A DNA stretch of 64,000 nt from Theobroma cacao (GCF_000208745.1 NC_030856.1:186931-250930); one strand, 5' to 3'. Positions 1-13,335 are shown, counted from the first letter of the stretch. A program made the numbers and translations. Notes: a model not told the origin generated them from the sequence alone.

Positions 1-106
1 CCCTTCTTGGAAGGTTATTTTTTTTTTTTGCCCATGCATATAAATAATGTATACCTTAATCTAAATGAGATGCTCTTTGAAAAAGTTTTGTTGAGTTTTT
101 GTTCCT

Positions 107-108
<2 letters not shown>

Positions 109-140
<32 letters not shown>

Positions 141-168
141 NGTTAAGTTTGTAGTTTGTTTCTTCCTC

Positions 169-206
<38 letters not shown>
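109..206. repeat. (CT)n microsatellites with an ambiguous base
   Basis: Two CT-dinucleotide runs lie just upstream of the first visible PA200 exon, separated by about 30 bases. An N sits at 141, directly after the first run. The tract lies in intron sequence, so it does not affect the protein, but its true length is uncertain. Confidence 0.95.
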
Positions 207-231
207 GTGACTGACTTGTTTTAGATTTCAG

Positions 232-3200
232 GTTAATGGAGCTGGTGATCATCTTCTTCGGTCACTGCTTGGAAGCCTGGTCCTATATTATCCTATGGAT
301 CAATACAAGTATTTTATTTTCATTTCATTTGTTCAAATAATTATCATTGTTGTTTTGCAACTTGCCTTGGAACAAAATAAAGGAAAATCTGGCTTTTAGG
401 TGCATCTTGAATCACCCTGCTGCTGCTGCATTAGAGGAATGGATCAGCACAAAAGATTATTCTAATGATGGAGCACTGAAGGCCCCTAAATGGCATATTC
501 CAAGTGATGAAGAAGTTCAATTTGCTAATGAACTTTTAATTCTCCATTTTCAATCGGCTTTAGATGATCTTTTAAGAATATGCCAAACTAAGATCCACTC
601 TGATCCAGGTAAAACACAATTGTCAGGTTTTTTTTTTCATGCAAATATTTATTGGTGGGGGATTTTAGTTTGAAGGGATTTTTTTGAATCGTGTTGAAGA
701 CTGATAGATATAAAATTTTCTGGAAAATCCCTATGGGAATGAGTGCTTATTTGTTTCTTATCTCATTTTCGGGAATGTTCATGAAGTATTATTTGTTGAG
801 AAATGCCAATCTAATATTGTTTTGTTTAATAGTTAACAAGTAACTGTTTCTTACTGTCACTTGTTAATTTCATATTATGATATAAAATAATATTTTTTGA
901 CATTCATGTTCAATTTATGATGCAGGCAACGAGAAAGAGCACTTGAAAGTGACTCTTTTACGTATTGATTCTTCATTGCAAGGTGTATTATCTTGCTTGC
1001 CTGATTTCAGGCCATCTTCCAGGAACGGCACGATTGAAGACTCTAGTTATCCTTCTTTTCTAATAGCTGGAGCTACAGGTTCAAGAGTTGGCAGCAATCA
1101 ACTGCGGGAAAAGGCTGCTGAGGTTATACACACTGCCTGCAAGTAATATTTCTAATTTCTTTGCATCTGGGTATTATTCTGTCAGTCTAAGCAGCTATAG
1201 TTGCTGAATTTCTTCTGCTTTTGCTATGTGCACAGATACTTACTAGAGGAAAAATCAGATGACAGCATTTTATTGATTCTCATTATACGTATCATGGATG
1301 CTCTTGGAAACTACGGTAATAGACACTATGTACAGATGGAATAAATTTCTTAAACTCATGGGAGATGCCCTTCTGACCTGTGTCTCCTTCCTCACATCAA
1401 TTTATTTTCCGACCTGTTTCATATAGGAAGTTTGGAATATGACGAGTGGTCAAATCATAGGCAGGCTTGGAAGTTGGAATCTGCTGCCATTGTAGAGCCT
1501 CCAATAAATTTTATAGCATCTTCACATTCTAAAGGAAAGAGAAGGTACAGAGTTCTATCCTGATGTCCCTTTTGACAATTACTGGTACAGTGTTAGAGGA
1601 TCATGGCATCTAATTCTGAATCTATTCTTGTATTTAGGCCTAGGTGGGCTCTCATTGACAAGGCATACATGCACAGCACATGGAGATCTTCTCAATCATC
1701 TTATCATCTGTTTCGTACCAATGGAAATTTCTTGCCACCAGACCATGTAATTTTGTTGATGGATGATCTTTTAAATCTTTCTTTGCATAACTATGAAAGC
1801 GTTCGCATGTAAGTCCTCTGATTTTAATCATTCTGTCAGGTCATTCTACCGCTCACCTTGCATTAAATTTGAATATGTTTAAATGAGCCAGTATTATGAA
1901 CAGCAGCAGACAACCACATTAAACATTCAATCTTGAAAATCCGTGTGAACATGTTCCAGGAAGAATAGTCTAGTACATTGGAACTATATGAGTGGGAACT
2001 GTTATCAGTTTATTTGTTTATTGAAATTATACTTCTAATGACAATTTTACACATCTGCTTATTTCAAGCTGTTAGTAGAGTATGCTGGTTTATGTGGGTT
2101 ACAAGATCGAGGTGAAAACATGTTTTTTGATTGTATCTGATGATCTCTTTTGCTTGTTTGTTAGGCTTGCTGGAAAATCTCTGTTGAAGATAATGAAGAG
2201 GTGGCCATCTTTGATTTCAAAGTGTGTGCTCTCTCTGTGTGAGAATTTGAGGAAACCTAATTCACCGGACCATGCGGTTCTAGGTTCTTGTGCTGTGCTT
2301 TCTACACAGACAGTTCTGAAGCATTTGACAACGGTAATCATTCAGCATAAAGTTGTCATAGTTTATTCTAAAATGTTTTCTTATATATACTCTATTCTTT
2401 CAGGATCCACAAGCATTTGGTTCATTTCTCCTTGCAATTCTTTTAAGGTTACCTCAGTTTCTTGGCTGGATTTACTTTAAAAGTGCTGCTCTTAAAGTTA
2501 CATGAAATGGCATTGGCTTTATGCTTTTTTTCCCCCCATTTTCAGCTCCCATCATGAATCACTGAAAGCCCAGAAAGCAATCAATGAGGTATAAGTCTTC
2601 TCTTGCAGTAATATTCTGGAGGTCACCTGTCAAAATCTCTTTGCTTATAATTTCTTTATGCTTCCAGCTTTTTGTCAAATACAACATCTACTTTGCGGGT
2701 GTGTCTAAAAACATCTTTAAGACAGTGGATAATCACATAGATACCCCAGACTTTGCAGATCTGGTGTCTCAGATTGGTTCAATGAGTTTTGATTCTACGG
2801 GTTTGCATTGGCGGTAAGAGTAACTATATTCCCACTTAATATACTGATTATTAATTATGGACATTTATATGAGCAGTCATGCATTCTACTTTTATTATAT
2901 ATTTGCAGATGTGCATTACTTTCAGCTTGATGATGTACACATTAAAGAATTATTTTTCTACCAGACTTTGAAATAATATGATATCAGACTGAGGCTCTTC
3001 TTTTTTTTCTTGGGTTTAATTCTTCTGTTCCAGGTATAATCTGATGGCTAACAGAGTTTTGCTCTTGTTGGCCGTGTCATGTAGGCATGACCCAAACTTT
3101 TCACCAAAAATCCTTGGTGAAACTGCTGGTGAGTGTTTTTCTTGGCCAATGGATTGTGTCTTAACTTCTCCTGGTACTTTTCCCATTACTTTAGAAGGAA

Positions 3201-6200
3201 TTTTTGGAATCCAGTTTTTATTTATTTATTTTTTGCCTGCCTAGGACACTTCCTAAAGAACTTGAAAAGTCAACTTCCTCAGACAAGAATACTTGCAATC
3301 TCGGCTCTAAATACGCTATTAAAAGATTCACCTTATAAGATGTCAGCTGATGATCGACCACTATTCTCTGGGAATTCACAAGAAAATGCCGAATCATCCC
3401 TTGAAGGAGCATTAAGGGAGATATTTCAGGAAGAGGGATTTTTTAATGAGACCTTAAATAGTTTGTCCCATGTCCATATAATAACTGATACTGAGAGTGC
3501 ATCTTCTAGAGGAAATCATGGAAATTCTTCCTTTCAGAGCTTGGCTGACAAATCGATCACCCGTTTTTATTTCGACTTTTCAGCTACATGGCCACGTACT
3601 CCTAGTTGGATCTCTTTATTAGGAAGCGATACTTTTTACTCAAACTTTGCTCGTATATTTAAGCGGTTAATCCAAGAATGTGGAATGCCGGTTTTACTTG
3701 CACTGAAAAGTACATTGGAGGAGTTTGTCAATGCCAAGGAGAGGTCTAAGCAGTGTGTCGCTGCTGAAGCATTTGCTGGAGTGTTACATTCTGATGTCAA
3801 TGGCCTTTTAGAGGAATGGGACAGCTGGATGATGGTCCAGTTGCAGAACATTATTCTTGCTCAATCGGTGGAATCCATTCCTGAGTGGGCAGCTTGTATA
3901 CGTTATGCAGTTACAGGAAAAGGAAAGCATGGAACAAGAGTTCCCCTTCTGAGGCAACAGATTTTGAACTGCTTGTTGACACCTTTACCTCCAACTGTAA
4001 CTACAACTGTAGTTGCGAAGCGGTATGCTTTTATTTCTGCTGCACTTATAGAGCTATCCCCGCAAAAAATGCCTGTGCCTGAGATACAGATGCACAATAA
4101 ACTTCTGGATGAATTGCTGGGTAATATGTGCCATTCATCGGCCCAAGTAAGCTTGCCTCTCATCTACATATGTAAATTTCTATGCATGGGAAAATCTAAA
4201 TAGTCCTCACTTCCGTTTTCCATTTGTTGGATGGATAGCCTTACAAATTTTGATATGAATATTGATATCATGATGTTTTTCTTATAATGAATCTCTCATA
4301 TAATTCTGTATTGGACAGGTAAGGGAAGCTATTGGGGTTACCCTTTCTGTGTTGTGCTCTAACATTCGGCTCCATGCGTCATCTTCGCAAGATCATTCGA
4401 ATGACAGGGGAAAGACTAATATCAATAACCAACTTAAGGAGGAAAATTGGGTTCAACTACTAACGGAAAGAGCATCCGAACTTGTTGTGAACATTCAGAA
4501 TTCTAGCCTGTCTGATGTTATAGATACCTCGACAGATATAAGTACCAAAAATGGTTATCAGAATGGTGATTCACAGGATGATGTCAAATGGATGGAAACT
4601 GTATTGAACTTTTAGTCTCTTTGTTATTCTTGATTACTCTGAATGTGTTCTTCTTTAACTTTTTTAAATCTCCTTTGATGACTTATCACATTTTGTAACG
4701 TGCAGTTATTTCATTTTATCATATCAACTTTGAAGTCTGGAAGATCTTCATATTTGCTTGACGTGATTGTGGGGCTTCTATATCCTGTAATTTCCTTGCA
4801 GGTATGTGAAGCTAATATTTTGCTTCTATTTCTCTTAGATTCTACTTAGGTGCTATTATTTTTTATTGCCTTGTACTCACTTGAGCACTCTAGTCTCAGG
4901 TAGCTAATTGTGGTTTTGACAATCATGTTTGAGAAAAAGGAGAAAGGAAAAAAAATCATTACCAGATACTGAAAAAGTTCTCATTATTTTAGAGATTGGA
5001 ATATGGAAGTAATCGCAGATGATGAAAAAGATTTTCATAGCATTGACAATATGGTTTACTTTAGTTGCTCTTTTTCTTTCTTGCTTCTTTTGAATTTGAC
5101 ATAGAGCTGCCTTATTGGAACTCTCTCTCTCTCTCTCTCTCTCTATTACTTTAAGTTTNCCTTACTTTGGTAACGTACTCTCTCTCTCTCTCTCTCTCTA
5201 TCTTTAAATTTTGGCTTTCTGGTAACTGATTTCCTTAAGATTTAATCATGTTTGGCCATCCTGACTTTTATAACTGAGATATTTTGGCCTTTGGAAGGAA
5301 ACGTCAAACAAAGATTTGTCAACGTTAGCAAAGGCAGCATTTGAATTACTAAAATGGAGAATCATTTTGGAACCCCATCTCCAGAAGGCTGTTTCTGTTA
5401 TTCTTTCTTCTGCAAAGGATCCTAACTGGCGAACTAGATCAGCAACTCTAACATATCTACGAACTTTTATGTTCAGGTGTGTTACTTTAAGGATTTATAT
5501 AAGGACATTGGTAATTTCCTATTTTGGCAAGCTAGTTGGAGGAGTCACCTCCTGCATATAGCTTTGGAAAATTTTGGTATGGATTCTAATGCAGTTGTGT
5601 GCTTTATTACAGGCACACCTTCATTCTCTTGAAAGGGGACAAACAAAAGATCTGGAAAACAGTGGAGAAGCTACTTCAAGACAACCAAGTGGAGGTAGAT
5701 TTTTGGCTAAATCTTCAATCAAAGAGTGGCATGTGTGGGCTATATTAATAGTAGACTTTATTAGGTGGGATTTTTAGTGATAAAGAGTAGGAACTGACTG
5801 AAGGTATCGGTATTGTTCTGGACTCTGAGATGAAGTACAAAATGACAAAATTGAAGTCAATGTGCTTTTAAAATAATTGTTTTATACGTGATTTTTTTTT
5901 TTTTGCCTCTGTTTGAGGATCAAGGTCCTTGGGCAGGAAATAGGATATTATTACTTTCAACTAAAATAGCTAAATTTGCTCAGGTAAGAGAGCATGCTGC
6001 AGGGGTGCTAGCTGGCCTAATGAAGGGTGGGGATGAAGATTTAGCTGGAGATTTCCGTGATAGGGCATACATAGAGGCAAATTCCATTCAAAGAAGGAGA
6101 AAGACAAGGTATTTCTATGTTTTCGTCCCGTTAAACGTTATGTACTTGATTTAATGAAAACTAATATCCTTTTGATGCTAATAAGTTTCAGATAATGGAA

Positions 6201-7949
6201 ATCAAAAGCTGAAAAAGCACTAAGAAAAGACCACATTTTTCTTTTTGGTGGGGTTAGAGATGATTGCTAAGTTATATCCTTATGCTGTTATGCATGAGAT
6301 AATTAATGCTAGTGTTGCTAATGTTGTGATGATAAATTTAGTTTCTGTGATGAATCTCAATTGGGCATCTCTACGAAGGAAAAACTATCACAATATAGAT
6401 TATCAGACACTTTCTCTTCATGAGAAAAACCATCAGCAATATAGATTATCAGATACTAACTCTACATGCTTCCATCTGCATCAGATTTCTAATGAATTTT
6501 TTAAACATTCTTTGTGGCTGAGTGAGAATGATGAAGGCATACAAATAAGCATCTTAATCATAATTCATAAATAAATAGCTTATTTATGCGTAAAATACAT
6601 GGTGTTCACATTCACTTGTGTACTAGGTCCTGGTATTCAAAATTATTGCTGTTGTTAACATCTATGCTGGTCTAAAAATCATTTAACTTATGCATGCAGG
6701 AATGCAAATTCTGGACACTCTGTGGCATCTGTACATGGTGCAGTACTTGCTCTGGCAGCTTCGGTGTTATCAGTCCCATATGATATGCCCAGGTTGGTCT
6801 ATGTTAAATATAATAAACAGTTAAAATGTTAGTAATAAGCTAGGTTATGCAAGATTCATAATGTTTATGTGATTGAGAAGGAAGTAAACAATATCTCTGA
6901 AACATCCATGTACCAACTCTACCTCCTAAAGTTGCTTTTTTTTTTTTTTTGAAGCATGAGGTCCATTGCCTAACTAATTGGAATTTCACAAATTGTATTG
7001 CCAATGGAGCATGAGTCTGATGCACAAAAAATGCATACTTGCCATCCTTGTATTATAACCTGACAAACACATTGTAAGAAATGTGGGTGAAAAGTGTGGT
7101 TACTTTAGAAGAAATGAAAAATATTTACAGAAGAAAATAGTGGAGAAACATGGTCTCAGAATTCCAAAACTTTTCCATGGCTGATACTTTCCTGGGTACT
7201 TAAAACACTGCATAAACCTCCTGAAGTTAAATTAGTATGAGGCTGAATGGGTTAATATATTGAGATAGGTAGGTAGACACCTTGACATGCATTTCACCTG
7301 CATAGTTGAGTCTGTGATATGGATCAAAAGGTGACCCTAGGAAACTTGGTCATTCGAGGAAATTTAGATTGTTCAGGCTTGTTGGTTTGGAAAGATAATT
7401 TTTGTTTAGGCTGGGCTAAAGTCCTCTCATTTATAATCTTATCTGCTTTAGTAGCCAAGCCCAGGATCATGCTTCTATCTTCAAAGTTTTCCTACACATT
7501 TGAATTCTTTTACTTGTAGCCATCAAATTTGCAGGATTAAATGAGATGCTAAAAGCCATTGGAACTCCTTTTTCTTCTCCTTTTGAAAGGCGCTCTTTAT
7601 TCTGCTTTGTCACCTCTTCAGTCAGTTTCTTTTTGCTATGTTATTTATGTACAGTGTTATTTTGCAGATGGTTACCTGATCACGTTACATTACTGGCTCG
7701 CTTCAGTGGGGAGCCATCACCTGTAAAATTGACTGTGACAAAAGCAGTTGCTGAGTTCCGGCGTACGCATGCAGATACATGGAACGTTCAAAAGGATTCG
7801 TTTAATGAAGAGCAACTTGAGGTCTCTGCAAAAAACTATGAATTATCATGGGCTGAATATTATGATGATTAGTTTTTGTTTTACATTTTCCTGTTTGATG
7901 CTTGCAGGTCCTGGCAGATACATCGTCCTCATCGTCATATTTTGCTTGA
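232..7949 (+). CDS. PA200: Proteasome activator subunit 4 (PA200), 3' part of gene
   Basis: Large HEAT-repeat protein that caps the 20S proteasome, mainly in the nucleus. Only the 3' part is in the window: twenty exons encoding 1107 residues (plant PA200 is about 1800). Exons: 232-308, 400-608, 926-1142, 1236-1315, 1427-1544, 1638-1808, 2165-2333, 2404-2447, 2546-2588, 2668-2813, 3034-3128, 3245-4146, 4319-4600, 4706-4801, 5298-5476, 5613-5694, 5984-6108, 6700-6792, 7668-7821, 7908-7949. All junctions are GT-AG and phases agree throughout. Recognised from stretches such as HPAAAALEEWISTKDY and from the C-terminus. The protein ends in a serine run then Y-F-A, corresponding to the HbYX-type tail that docks into the 20S alpha ring. 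The first visible exon is internal, so the start codon lies left of the window. Confidence 0.95.
5120..5200. repeat. Paired (CT)n microsatellites in a PA200 intron
   Basis: Two CT runs (about 5121-5144 and 5179-5198) in the intron between the exons ending at 4801 and starting at 5298. A single N is at 5159 between them. As at position 141, the ambiguous base is beside a dinucleotide tract. Confidence 0.9.
6380..6455. repeat. Short tandem duplication in PA200 intron
   Basis: A unit containing caatatagattatcagaya occurs twice about 45 bases apart (near 6391 and 6437) inside the 591-bp intron 6109-6699. It is non-coding; the intron otherwise shows nothing recognisable. Confidence 0.7.
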
Positions 7950-8133
7950 TCTACATTGCTTTCCTTGAGAGAGAGAAGATTTATCGGAAACACAATGATT
8001 GAGAATAACAGTGACAAATTTTATGATTTCCTTATAAGTTTCATTGAAATTTGTAAAATGAGTTTTATTTACATTGCCTCATATAGCCTTTTCCCTAAGA
8101 AGTTTATTCTTCCTTAAGAAGTTCTTGCCTATA

Positions 8134-9333
8134 CTATTCTTTGTTGTTAAAAGCTTCTCTATATATAGGATTGATAAGATCATCAGATGGTATATCCCAT
8201 AAAACACAATCTGTATTGAATATGCTTGATGCATTCTTAATTTCTTTTCCACCTTCAGATTCATCTCCGTTTTCATCCTTTAATTTGTCATGAGACCTGC
8301 CTTGTTCCCCTGCTGTGCATGTGCTTCCGGTACACATACTCTGGCTCCATGGTGAGCCACCCCCTTCATTACCAAAAGATGGACCATACTGAAATCCAGT
8401 AACAGAGACAGGGAAAACACCACAGGCCCCTGCAAAATTAGCCGATGTTGCCCCAGAAGACTCCCATGGCTTATTCAGGGGTAGCATGTCAGGTTCTTGC
8501 ATAGCTCTCGATAAATTCAGTTTGATCTTCTCAACTGCATCATCTTTCTCCTCTTGTTTGCTGGTAACATAAGGAACTGTGTTTGTTCCTGGTGCGGCGT
8601 TTGATTGTTGAAGCTGGAAATCAATGCGTTTCTTAGTGAGGAGGTGGAGCATTTCATCTTTGAAACAGCCAAGTGCTGCTTCTGCTAGGTGAGCCACCTG
8701 CGGCGGAGCCAGCGTGGTGGCGATCTCAGCCATGAGGTGAGAGAAAGGCTTGTGGGTGACGGGATCAATTCCCATGCCTGAAAGCCTCTTCTTCAGCTTG
8801 GTGTTCCAATGATTTTTGACATCATTGTCGGTGCGGCCAGGTAACTGAGCTGCAATCAATGACCATCTGCAATGAGATGCCATTTACAGAGAGTTAATGG
8901 CTAGACCCGAACATATATTTATATAGATTAAAACAGATAGTGGATAGGCTTTATATCTGGTATGACTCATTCTAGTTTACCGATTGCCAACAACAGAATG
9001 AAGTTTGACAATAGTTTGCTCCTCCGCCTCTGAGAATTGGCCATGCTTAAGGTCTGGCCGGAGGTAATTGGTCCATCGCAACCTACAGCTTTTCCCACAT
9101 CTTTGAAGACCTGGCAATTCCGAAATGTAAAGATTTTCTTAACAAAACAATAGATTTTACAATTGCCTCTTAAGAATTACATCCGAACAAAGCAACAGAC
9201 CAGCATTCTTGGGGATGAGTCGCCAATTACGGGTGCCATGTTGGGCGATGTAAGAGGAGAGCTTGTTGTCTTCCTCAGGTGTCCATTGTCCTCTTTTCAC
9301 ATTGTCCTTCTCACAACATGGAATCCGACCCAT
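8134..9333 (-). CDS. MYB80: R2R3-MYB transcription factor, MYB80 (formerly AtMYB103) type
   Basis: Nuclear DNA-binding regulator; MYB80 in Arabidopsis controls tapetum and pollen development. Three exons on the minus strand: 9201-9333 (133 nt), 8981-9110 (130 nt) and 8134-8866, giving 331 residues (Arabidopsis MYB80 is about 320). The 133/130-nt first two exons are the classic R2R3-MYB pattern. The protein starts [19 protein letters not shown]2 spans about residues 14-61 and R3 about 67-112, with the regularly spaced tryptophans present. Residues after R3 ([19 protein letters not shown], then [20 protein letters not shown]) are typical of MYB80. The start was placed at the family-conserved MGR; the in-frame stretch upstream has no ATG. 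The gene converges on PA200: the two stop codons are only 184 bp apart. Confidence 0.95.
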
Positions 9334-10512
9334 CTTTTTTCTTCTTTCTTTATTCGTTTTCTTCACTCATGCTCCATAAGAAAATGCTAAGAATAAGGCT
9401 AAAGACCTGGCAACAAGAGGGGAAAAACAAAGAAGAAAGGAGTAGAATAAGCAATGGAAGTGAAAAGGCTTGGGCTACCTAATCTTTGATTAACTCGAAA
9501 TTAAGGAAAAAAAGGGGAGGTGAGATTAGTTTTGGGGTACTTTTCTAATTTGATGGTTTTAATGAGAAAAGAAATGGTGAGTGGTTTATTGTTTATATAT
9601 ACAAGCAAACGTTGTTGCATATTGCATGGCAAATTCTCTACTAGGGAAAAAAAAGAGGAAAACGACATCAAAGCTGCATGATTTCATTAAAGAATTCAAC
9701 GCTATTGGGCGTGTGAGGGATTGGCCGGTAGCTCACCCACAAGACACCCGGTCAACTCTCTCTCTCTCTCTCCCATGTTGACTGCCTTTGGGGTTATGCA
9801 TGTGTTCGTTGGCTTTCTGCTTTGCTCACACAAAACCACCTTAAAGCTGCAGAAAGGTAAGGTTGTTTTCTTGCACGTGTGACTCATCAGCACTTTTCTT
9901 GCACACAATCATCATCTTTATCTTAAATTACCCCCACGAGTTGATGGTTATGAGTGAGTTTGTAAGGATCGATATTCCTGTTCGGATTTTCTTGTTGCTG
10001 CTGCCTAACCACTTATACAACTGTCAGAACTTTTAAAGTACTTGGTATAGCTGTTAATTTCAGTACAACACATGTCTTTGTATCCCCATCGAAACATAGG
10101 ATGAACTTTGAAACCATATGTGTCCTATACTCGTGCTGTTTTCAATGTTGAAACACAAGGAACTAACCCTTTCGGAGTTGCTAAGATTCAAAGGAGAGAT
10201 TGATGAAGAGAGACAGCCTGCGGATCCATACAGTCTCTGTCATGTTGACAAGGAAATCCCATCATTTCCAGAGACTACGGAATCACATAGCAAATGCCTG
10301 TTGTCTTACAGTGGTGGCATACACTATTGAATTCTGAAAGATGACAATAATCAGAAGTTTATTTCACTCCAACACTATAATTCCAATACCAGGTTTTCTA
10401 AGCTCCTGAAAAGTACAAGGCCTGTCGCATAAATTTCTGATACAAGTAAAATCAACAACATTTCCATGTATATGTGTCTTGTCTTTCTCATGAACAGAGA
10501 CAATCAAGTTCC
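9334..10512. other. Spacer between MYB80 and AAP copy 1
   Basis: This region is upstream of MYB80 and downstream of the first permease, both on the minus strand, so it should hold the MYB80 promoter and the AAP 3' UTR. There is a short CT run near 9757-9772. Small ORFs in it look random and I recognise no gene. Confidence 0.6.
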
Positions 10513-13335
10513 TTAACTTAATTCGGCTTTGGCACTTATAAGCCCTTCAATCGACCCGACCATGGCAATCAATGTGAGGGGCAAGCAAAAAGTGCTAAAA
10601 CTTTGAAGCAGCACCCACTTTCTTGACCAGGCTTCGATGTTTCTCTGCTTAACGTACATCTGCACTGGAAAATATATTGATAGAGGCCAAAAGTAGATGC
10701 CTCCTATCACTCCCAAAACTTGGTTGAAATATGGAAATAACATACCAATTGTTGTTGTAGAAGCAACATAAACAGTCCGGAAACATAGTCTGAGAAAATT
10801 TAACCGAAAAGCCGGTAAAAGTGGGAGTTTCAAGTTGAAATCCTTGTGTATGAATCCACTGTCAGGGAATTTCCCAGAGATCCATTTTTCAACATTTGCA
10901 AATAGTGGCTGACTGTAAACCTGTCAACAGAAGGCATAGAGACAAAAGTTAACTCTCTTTCTGCTAAAAGAAGCATTTTCCTGACAAATAAGGCTGAAAT
11001 CATATGTTAACACTTTCTGGTACAGATATCGTTTTGGTACCTGATATCCTCCAATTAGATGAAGCACAATGCATGCATTAGCAAAGTCGATGAGCCAATA
11101 TGGCTCGTAGAATCCAAAACCTGTCAAGAGGTTCCCTGGTGTATCATCTCCGAAGGCTGCATATCCAAGTCCTCCACAGCAGAGGTAGAAAAAAGTTGTA
11201 GCAGAAATTGATATTATTGAGGCTTTCTTCATGGTCTCATTTTCATGAGGAGGTGACTTTAAAGTATCCTTCAAGTTTTGAAATTGTAATCATAGTTTAG
11301 TTCAGCAATCATAAAGTCTTCAACTATCATCAAACACCAGACAACAATATGAACTCATTATCTTATCAAACACTGTCACACCTGAATCTCAATAAGAATT
11401 AGGGAGTATGGATAGGAAAATGCTATGTCTCCGAGTGCTTGAGATACCAGCCAGATTTTCTCAGCAGTAGTCGATGTTGAGATTCCTCCAATGGTACCCT
11501 TAAGATGACCATTTCCTGCAATTTTAGCAACATCAACATCAATAAAATCTTTGTCAAGTTACTTCAAATATATACTACAATGAGCAATTTAAATATCCAA
11601 CAATACAGGTTCACTGTCATACCAATAACTTTAGCAATGCCAAGTCCAAGTCCAATGAAAGCATAAGCGAAGGACATGATTGCAGCAACTACCGACAGCC
11701 AGTGAATGCTGTGAAAATTAGGTATCTGAGACAGTATTAATTGAACAACTCCGAAAGCTAGCATATAGTAAGTATCGTCATAATAACATGCAGCCTTATG
11801 CCCTTGTGTGTGGTAACAGTTTGATTTTTGAATTGCTCTGCATTCACAAGTAGAACGTTAGGGTCTTATAAAGTGGCAATGACAACCCAAGCCATACCTC
11901 TTAAAGAGGAAAACTAGTAGTAGTAGTAGTAGCAGCAGCAGCAGCAGCACCTTTTGGCTGAACTACCTCTAGTAAACTATGATGCAGTGGGAGTAAGAGC
12001 CACTTAACAACACACCTCATGCTAGTAGCAGTTGTAATTGTATATGCTATTCCCACACCATACAAGCCTACTTGCACGAAAAGGCTGCACACCCGTGCAT
12101 TCTTTTTGCCTGAAAATCCATATTAAGCAAGCAAATATCTATTACAAAATGTTAATTAACAGCAAAGGGCAAAGCAGAAAGGGGTGACAAGAGATCAATA
12201 TAGGTAAAGATATGATTTCGATAGTTTGATTAGACTGGCCCTCTGGTGCATGATTTATCTGAAAATTACTTTATACTGGCTCGTGAAGATGAAACTGCTT
12301 TATCAAATCCAGAAATTTTGTTAAACCGTAAGTTTTCATCTCTATGCTAATGTTGACTTTTATAGCCTGATTAATTTGAAAGTTCAAACTGTTATGACTA
12401 TCAGGGAGATTACATAGAGGTAGGCAATCAGCAATAGGAAACATAGAAATTGGCAAACACCAGAAGAGGGTGACAAGTGGAGACTCAGGTACAGGCTTGC
12501 GTGAGATAATGATATTCTGTGTTCTACTTGTGGACACCTATGCAGTATGATTACAGAGTCAATAAATTGCACCGGTCAGATGGCCCACACATCATCAGCA
12601 GGATCAAGTTTTCATGTTCATCCATGATTTTATCTCTTTAAGCAATGCGTATTCACTTTATGCAGGTTTATGGCTGCACTTCTTTGAAACTGTTGTATCT
12701 AAATTTCCTTCTGATATAAGACATTGTCTAGTTTCATAGAGTGAATAGAAATATCTTGCAGGACTGCAGAAACCGTGGTGGAGCAGCAGTACAAATGCAA
12801 CCAACAGTTTTTCATCGTTAGAGACGAGCAATTCAATCTACTTTTTGCAGAAACCATGGGAGTAGAGGAAGTAGTGTTTTTCTCACCTAAATTCATGTCC
12901 ACAGCCTCTATGTAGGAGCGATTTCTGATGGGTCCAAGTTCAGGATCAGGAGTTCTGTAGCAGTTCCAGAGAAGTGAAGAGGAAATGAAAATGATAGATG
13001 CAAAGAGCAGCGTAGCCAAGGGTCCTGCAATCCAACCCAGTTGAGCCATGCTCCATGCCAGAGACAGCACCCCTGCCCCTATGACCCCAGTTATTATATG
13101 TGCCACCGCGGTCCATAGAGTCCCTTCACCATCAATCCATATGGTTTCCATGTGAAGAATATAGTCATAGACGAATCATGGCATGGCATGGCATGGCATG
13201 ACAGATAAAAAAACTCGGAAATGCTACATGGCTAAAAGAGTTGACGATAGACATACCAGTTCTGTTAATGACAGTATCCTGTGGCTGTTGCTTATGCAAC
13301 AGTGGTGTCTGATGATCAACATGCGCTTCTCCCAT
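10513..13335 (-). CDS. Amino acid permease, AAP7-like (copy 1)
   Basis: Proton-coupled amino acid importer of the plasma membrane (AAAP/ATF family, Aa_trans domain, about eleven membrane spans). Seven exons: 13257-13335, 12887-13123, 12016-12109, 11623-11837, 11382-11515, 11041-11268, 10513-10920. They join in frame to 464 residues (AAP7 is 467). Diagnostic stretches include TLWTAVAHIITGVIGAGVLS, SQIPNFHSIHWLSVVAAIMS, DTPGNLLTGFGFYEPYWLID and FPYFNQVLGVIGG. The region TGVIGAGVLSLAWS with PDPELGPIRNRSY resembles Arabidopsis AAP7 more than AAP1-6. The ATG at 13335 is the first Met after an upstream in-frame stop. It forms an array with two further AAP7-like copies on the same strand, interrupted by CDC48C. 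Assignment to AAP7 rather than another AAP is from memory of family sequences. Confidence 0.93.
11916..11949. repeat. Compound (TAG)n(CAG)n trinucleotide repeat in AAP copy 1 intron
   Basis: About five TAG units followed directly by six CAG units, in the intron between exons 3 and 4 of the first AAP gene. It is outside coding sequence. Confidence 0.9.
13177..13201. repeat. (CATGG)n pentanucleotide repeat in AAP copy 1 intron 1
   Basis: Just under five tandem CATGG units in the 133-bp first intron of AAP copy 1, between exons 13257-13335 and 12887-13123. Non-coding. Confidence 0.9.

Noticed and set aside
7..252. ORFs rich in Leu-Ser or Arg-Glu dipeptides on both strands
   Set aside because: They are translations of (CT)n microsatellites in a PA200 intron.
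3133..4203. A 356-residue ORF starting MFFLANGL
   Set aside because: Its first part is intron; the true exon begins at 3245 and is part of PA200.
9334..9366. N-terminal extension of MYB80 ([10 protein letters not shown])
   Set aside because: It would need a GTG start; the family start MGRIPCC has a normal ATG at 9333.
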